Source: Methylococcaceae bacterium (lineage in GTDB: Bacteria > Pseudomonadota > Gammaproteobacteria > Methylococcales > Methylomonadaceae). From it: a stretch of 20,659 bases of DNA. The stretch covers positions 1 to 20,659 of the forward strand of contig RFQK01000009.1 in assembly GCA_009925045.1 (NCBI GenBank), given 5' to 3'. Positions 16,911-20,659 of the stretch are shown here, piece by piece (within the stretch, counting starts at the first letter, position 1; every line of letters begins with the position of its first letter). A program made the position numbers and the translations under genes. The notes beneath the pieces are model-generated. The model saw only the letters and a list, made by a program, of their open reading frames with translations, did no database searches and was not told where the DNA came from.

Positions 16911-17812
16911 TTAGGGTTGATAAATTTTGTCAAACACACCGCCATCTGCGAAATGCTTAGAATGAAACTCATCCCAACCACCATACTGTTGTATGTTGAC
17001 TAATTCCAAGGAAGGGAATTGTTTGGCATATTTGACTGCCACTTCTTTATCACTTGGACGGTAGAAATGTTTAGCTATTAACTCCTGGCCTTCTTTGCTG
17101 TACAGGTATTTCAAGTATGCTGATGACACTTCTTCCGTACCATGCTTACGGGCAACATCTTCGACCACGGTCACAGGTGGTTCAGCCAGAACACTAAACG
17201 GGGGAACGACAACTTCAAATTTATCTGCACCGAATTCCTTGATGACTAAATGGGCTTCATTTTCCCAAGTAATTAATACATCGCCGATTTCTCTTTCAGC
17301 AAAAGTCGTAGTAGCCCCTCGCGCTCCGGTATCCAGAACTGGCGCATTTTTGAATAATTTTTTCAAAAACTCTTTTGCCGCTTCTTCATTATTACCGTTT
17401 TGTTTTAGAGCATATCCCCAAGCAGCAACATAGTTCCAGCGAGCACCACCTGAAGTTTTGGGATTAGGCGTTACAATACTGACATCAGGTTTAATCAGAT
17501 CACTCCAGTTCTTGATCTGTTTTGGATTGCCTTTGCGCACAACAAAGACCATGGTTGAGGTATAGGGTGAACTATTGTTGGGTAATTGAGATTGCCAGTT
17601 TTCTGGAATCAGTTTACGTTTAGTATATAACTGGTGAATATCAGAAGATCCCCGGTTTTTTCTTTCCAATATTTGGCAAATAACTCATTGTATTCTTTGT
17701 AGAATTCACGAGTAGGGTCATAAGACACGTTTAATAAATTAATTTCTGCGGCTTGAGAAAAACTGGATATAACTAATGTCACTGCCAGTAAAAAATTTTT
17801 GGATAAATTCAT
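16911..17812 (-). pseudogene. sbp: Periplasmic sulfate-binding protein, broken by a frame-shifting internal deletion
   Basis: Sbp is the periplasmic receptor of the CysTWA sulfate/thiosulfate ABC importer. The N-terminal frame from the ATG at 17812 gives a signal peptide (cleavage near FSQA-AEI), then [17 protein letters not shown] and YWKEKTGD, and ends in nonsense. The other frame picks up at [16 protein letters not shown] and runs through SSPYTSTMVF, PNPKTSGGARWNY, DTGARGATTTFAER and GDVLITWENE to the stop at 16911. Compared with E. coli Sbp about 34 residues are absent at the join (near 17640-17650), including the QSHGGSGKQ sulfate-contact segment, and the frame changes. Neither piece could work. 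Downstream cysTWA genes are not here. The rest is well conserved, so the lesion is recent or an assembly error. Confidence 0.88.
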
Positions 17813-17880
17813 GGTCTGTGATTCCTAAATAATGTTAATAAGTAGTCGTTGCTTTTGTTTTGACACGCATCCTTGCGCTA

Positions 17881-17909
17881 GTTAATCGCTTTTAGCCTGC
17901 ACGATTAAC
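17881..17909. repeat. Inverted repeat between the porin gene and sbp
   Basis: GTTAATCG and CGATTAAC are separated by 13 nt (17881-17888 and 17902-17909), in the 126-nt gap after the porin stop. There is no T run next to it, so it is more likely an mRNA-processing or stabilising hairpin, or an operator, than a terminator. A smaller stem (CAATC-AGGA-GATTG) lies between it and the porin stop. Confidence 0.5.
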
Positions 17910-17938
17910 CCAATCTCCTGATTGCCATAACAAAAGGT

Positions 17939-19609
17939 TTAGAAAGCTAACTGGAAGCGGGTTGCAAACACTTTTTCTGTGGTTCTATCGGTAATTGAAT
18001 ATTTGAAAGAATCGCCACTCGTATTAGTGCCAGTACCGGTAATTGAACCATCGCCACCAGTGAAATAAGTTTCTTCATAATCAGCTCTAACCACAGCATT
18101 TTGGGTTAAGAACCAGTTTAGTCCGACAGCCCAAGATTTAGCTTCACGAATATTACGTGTCGGATCCAGGTAATTAAAGGTGTCAGGATCTATGTTCAAG
18201 TCACTAAATCTGACAGCTGCTTGAAGAGCTCCCCAAGTTCCTTCACTTGGATTGAAAATGCGAATGGGCTTAACACCTTGGAAAGTAGCATCTTCGCCTG
18301 TTAAGACGTATGAAAGCTGTGCTTGCCAGGCACTATTTTTCTGCTTGAAATGAGCAGCTTTACCTGATGTTTTATAGGGTGAATAGGCATTCAAGTTTTG
18401 TTCAGACAAAACATATTCCCCCATAAACCCAAGTGGGCCGGCATACCAGTATGCCTGAGGATAAATCCGAATATGATCGCCTTCGCCTGTTAGTGCAGCT
18501 AAATAACTCGGACTGGACAGAGCGCCGGCCTTTACCGTTGCTGTTTTAACTTTGGTGAAACCATAATCAAGTATCGAGTTACTACCGATGGCACTTGTCA
18601 GTTTGTTGAGTGCCAATCCAGTCGGTCTAGACCAGCTGCCGGCAACACCCAAACCCAAACCTTCCAACCAATCATGACCAGAATGTTGAAATGGATGTGA
18701 CCAGAGACGACCATCGAATTCTTTATCATCGAATGTACCCGCAGATGATTTGTCTAAACTTGCGTTATCACCCGCGCCATTAAATACACCCAACTGATAA
18801 CTGATGAAATTTTTAAAATCTACAGGACCACCATATTCAGCTTTATAGCCGGGTTTTGCGAATTCACCATGAAGCATGATGCCGACATCACGGTTATTAG
18901 CCAAATAAGTTGGATATGCGCGCTCTAAAAACATACCATCAGCATCACCCTGCAATCTTTCCAAGCTTAACGGTGTTTTTTGCTTACCGACACTCAGGCC
19001 AGCATACGATTTGTATGCGTAATCAAGATAGGCATCAGGCAGAATATTATTCGCAGCAAAATCAGGCATGATTTTGAAATAAATATTATCGAAAAATTTA
19101 CCTTCCAACCAAACGCGAGCCTGTTTAAGCTGAAATTGATCAGGTATGCCTGAGACAGAGCCTGTGCCTAAATTATTGACACCAGCAGTACGCACGCCAC
19201 CATGGTCTTCAGCAAAAAACCGACCATCTGCCTGAACTGCACCGCGAATTCTGACTTGATGTCTACCGTCTTGAGAAGTAATGCGGAAACCATCAGCTCC
19301 TGCATCAAATTTAGGCATTTTTGAAGCAGATGCTTCATAAACTTCTTTATCAACTTCAATTTTTCTTTCTAATAAATTAACTTTGGTCTTTAATTTATTT
19401 AAATCGGTATTCTGATTGTTTTCTGACAAAGAGACAGTTGGAGCAATCTCCTTAGCAGAGGATCCATTTTCATATCTCGCCAGTCTTGCTTCCAGTTCAT
19501 TAATTTTTTTTTCAAGTAATTCTACAGTAGTTTTCGCGCTTGCTTCTTCTGTAGAACCAAGTGTGAAAAGTAAAAAACTTAATTTTAAAAGAATTTTATG
19601 TGATTTCAA
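17939..19609 (-). CDS. OprP/OprO-type outer-membrane porin, probably for sulfate or another anion
   Basis: A 556-residue outer-membrane beta barrel of the phosphate-selective porin O/P family. A signal peptide of about 25 residues (ending EEASA) is followed by a periplasmic coiled coil (~26-90: VELLEKKINELEARLARYE, NLLERKIEVDKEVYEAS). The barrel runs from ~100 and closes with a C-terminal Phe (TRFQLAF), the usual assembly signal. KIMPDFAANNILPDAYLDYAY and VGKQKTPLSLERLQG are family landmarks. The start is a TTG at 19609 with GGAGA about 9 nt upstream. That site is partly inside a CCGG hairpin, so translation may be regulated. It lies 34 nt after the OscA-like gene and ahead of sbp, so a sulfur anion is the likely cargo; the family itself includes phosphate and pyrophosphate channels. 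Confidence 0.88.
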   Translation of the reverse strand: MKSHKILLKLSFLLFTLGSTEEASAKTTVELLEKKINELEARLARYENGSSAKEIAPTVSLSENNQNTDLNKLKTKVNLLERKIEVDKEVYEASASKMPKFDAGADGFRITSQDGRHQVRIRGAVQADGRFFAEDHGGVRTAGVNNLGTGSVSGIPDQFQLKQARVWLEGKFFDNIYFKIMPDFAANNILPDAYLDYAYKSYAGLSVGKQKTPLSLERLQGDADGMFLERAYPTYLANNRDVGIMLHGEFAKPGYKAEYGGPVDFKNFISYQLGVFNGAGDNASLDKSSAGTFDDKEFDGRLWSHPFQHSGHDWLEGLGLGVAGSWSRPTGLALNKLTSAIGSNSILDYGFTKVKTATVKAGALSSPSYLAALTGEGDHIRIYPQAYWYAGPLGFMGEYVLSEQNLNAYSPYKTSGKAAHFKQKNSAWQAQLSYVLTGEDATFQGVKPIRIFNPSEGTWGALQAAVRFSDLNIDPDTFNYLDPTRNIREAKSWAVGLNWFLTQNAVVRADYEETYFTGGDGSITGTGTNTSGDSFKYSITDRTTEKVFATRFQLAF

Positions 19610-19617
19610 TTGTTTAT

Positions 19618-19632
19618 CTCCGGCTGTCCGGT
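19618..19632 (-). promoter_or_regulatory. CCGG leader hairpin, copy 2 (over the porin ribosome binding site)
   Basis: ACCGGACAGCCGGAG on the minus strand, 14/15 identical to the element in the cysK leader. The stem is CCGG/CCGG with an ACAG loop. Its right arm contains the GG of the GGAGA ribosome binding site of the TTG-started porin gene, so folding would limit translation. Confidence 0.5.
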
Positions 19633-19643
19633 GGAAAAATTAA

Positions 19644-19826
19644 TTAATTGCCTTGTTTAGCTTCAACCCGAAATCGCTCGCGTTTATCAATCTGAACTAT
19701 ACGTCCATCATGAACAACAATTTCGACGGAACCAAATTTTAATTGATTCACCAATTCGAATATAAAAGAGGATATTTCCTGACTATTTGCACCACTTAAA
19801 TTAATTTTATTAAGCTCAAAAGCCAT
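19644..19826 (-). CDS. oscA: DUF2292/YezD family small protein, OscA-like
   Basis: A 60-residue protein. Its core LKFGSVEIVVHDGRIVQIDKRERFR is the DUF2292 (YezD) signature. In Pseudomonas the related oscA lies ahead of sulfate-transport genes and is needed for growth under sulfur starvation and chromate stress; the B. subtilis relative belongs to the sulfur regulon. The biochemical role is not known. I start at the ATG at 19826, with AGGAGG a few nt upstream; a GTG one codon earlier is possible. It is the first gene of the oscA-porin-sbp unit, 174 nt from the cysB stop, and 34 nt from the porin start. The context strongly supports a role in sulfur limitation. Confidence 0.88.
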   Translation of the reverse strand: MAFELNKINLSGANSQEISSFIFELVNQLKFGSVEIVVHDGRIVQIDKRERFRVEAKQGN

Positions 19827-19888
19827 CACTCCTCCTGGTAAATCAAATCCTCAATCAACGACTAACAGCATTTAATCTGTTGCTGACT

Positions 19889-19917
19889 ATATTACGAAGA
19901 TTTGTATCCAATTTAAA
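19889..19917 (-). promoter_or_regulatory. Possible promoter of the oscA-porin unit
   Basis: TAATAT (19894-19889) is a good -10; the -35 position 17 nt upstream reads only TTTAAA. A weak -35 suits a CysB-activated promoter. The start would be near 19882, giving a leader of about 56 nt. Confidence 0.35.
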
Positions 19918-19936
19918 ACGGTAATAACAGAATAGC

Positions 19937-19957
19937 TTATCTAATGATTCGATAAGG
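19937..19957. promoter_or_regulatory. Dyad upstream of oscA, possible regulator site
   Basis: CTTATC and GATAAG flank a 9-nt A/T-rich spacer. The centre is about 65 nt upstream of the proposed oscA start of transcription, in the range where CysB-type LysR regulators bind. The sequence does not prove CysB binding, and a weak cysB 3' hairpin is the alternative. Confidence 0.3.
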
Positions 19958-20000
19958 GAATAGGTTTTTTAGGGCAGTTGAATGATATTCAGGGGATATT

Positions 20001-20659
20001 TCAACGATTGAGTTTCATAGACTGGTTAATCAGCTCATTAATGAAATATTGAAGATAATCAGGAAGATACATTTGCTTAAGATAAGCAATTTTTGTTACA
20101 GATCTCTTAATTAAATGCGTCAGATCAATTTCAATCAAATCTGTATCAACTTTTGAGTCATAGGCCATACTCGCAATAATACCCACACCTAAACCAAGCT
20201 TTACATAGGTTTTAATAATATCGGAATCAGCCGCTGATAAAGTAATATTGAGCGGGAGGCCTGCATTTCTGAACGATTTTTCAATGTTCGAACGACCAGT
20301 GAAGCCTGGCAAGTATGTCAAAATCGGATATTGAGAAATTTTGCTTAAGTTAATTTCACCCATAGCTAATGGATGATTTTTAGGTACGATGGCTACGTGA
20401 TGCCATTCATAGCAACTTTTAACCACCAACTTTTCATCTTCATCAAGTTTTTCGGTACAAATAGCAATGTCAGCGTGATGATGATGCAGACTTTCGATCA
20501 AGTTATCAGGTGAAGACTGAACCATGGAGATATTGAAATCCGGATATTTCTCACGAAATAAACGAATAGGTTCAGGTAATAAATACTTTGCTTGAGTATG
20601 CGTGGTTGCGATTCGCAAACTGCCACTACGGTTATCACGAAAGTCTTCAGCAATGGCCT
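20001..20659 (-). CDS. cysB: LysR-family regulator CysB (C-terminal two thirds, cut by window edge)
   Basis: About 218 C-terminal residues are visible, starting in AIAEDFRDNRSGSLRIATTHTQ; the DNA-binding helix-turn-helix lies beyond the right edge. CysB activates sulfate-assimilation genes when acetylserine accumulates. The effector domain matches E. coli CysB along its length: IATTHTQ (the sulfate/acetylserine site with its paired threonines), TYLPGFTGRS, and SAADSDIIKTYVKLGLGVGIIASMAYDS. These set it apart from generic LysR proteins. The TGA at 20003-20001 is followed by a 174-nt gap to oscA without a clear terminator. Its position at the head of the island makes it the obvious regulator of oscA-porin, cysK and perhaps the encapsulin operon. 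A Cbl-type paralogue is the only real alternative. Confidence 0.92.
   Translation of the reverse strand, partial: AIAEDFRDNRSGSLRIATTHTQAKYLLPEPIRLFREKYPDFNISMVQSSPDNLIESLHHHHADIAICTEKLDEDEKLVVKSCYEWHHVAIVPKNHPLAMGEINLSKISQYPILTYLPGFTGRSNIEKSFRNAGLPLNITLSAADSDIIKTYVKLGLGVGIIASMAYDSKVDTDLIEIDLTHLIKRSVTKIAYLKQMYLPDYLQYFINELINQSMKLNR

Noticed and set aside
17609..17669. Two separate small genes in place of a broken sbp
   Set aside because: The two frames cover complementary parts of Sbp in the right order; the downstream one has no signal peptide and begins in nonsense sequence.
1..20659. tRNA or rRNA genes, CRISPR arrays, insertion sequences or attachment sites
   Set aside because: None seen: no repeat-spacer pattern, no transposase frame, no tRNA-like cloverleaf recognised on reading; a dedicated scan was not possible.

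Overview
The window looks like a chromosomal segment of a gammaproteobacterium with a moderately AT-leaning genome. AcnB, CysB, NadB, RecQ, Sbp and the Do-type protease all read like their gammaproteobacterial counterparts, and a DUF1249 (YqiB-type) gene is present. I see no rRNA, tRNA, insertion sequence, phage gene or CRISPR array. The genus cannot be fixed from the sequence alone.

Left part (1-4441, minus strand): a compact operon of an HtrA/Do periplasmic protease, a four-helix membrane protein of unknown function, an SPFH-like protein with a long coiled coil, a low-molecular-weight protein tyrosine phosphatase and a dienelactone-hydrolase-family protein cut by the window edge. Divergent from it (4585-8030, plus strand) are nadB and recQ, nearly touching. 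RecQ ends tail-to-tail in a shared TTAA with a minus-strand group: DUF1249, a QueD-like enzyme, a small PilZ-like protein and acnB. acnB is broken: it lacks its first ~60 codons and carries a frame-breaking internal deletion. A lone plus-strand gene (11389-12246) encodes a degenerate EAL-domain protein. It is separated from the next block by a very strong hairpin.

Right part (12301-20659, all minus strand) is a sulfur island. In transcription order it holds cysB (cut by the edge), the DUF2292/OscA small protein, an OprP-like porin, an sbp sulfate-binding-protein gene broken by an internal deletion, cysK, a SrpH-type serine acetyltransferase, a Family 2A encapsulin (SrpI-like) and a cysteine desulfurase with an N-terminal extension. 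The last four are tightly packed: CysK and SAT overlap by 4 nt, and the encapsulin and desulfurase by 17 nt. This is the architecture of the sulfur-storing encapsulin compartments described in cyanobacteria and Acinetobacter. CysK and SAT make cysteine, the desulfurase strips its sulfur, and the shell encloses the desulfurase and probably accumulates elemental sulfur.

The most interesting unexplained element is regulatory. The ~85-nt cysK leader holds a small CCGG hairpin followed at once by a perfect intrinsic terminator 28 nt before the start codon. A 14/15-identical copy of the CCGG hairpin overlaps the ribosome binding site of the porin gene. This points to a shared RNA-level control of the sulfur genes that I cannot match to a known motif.
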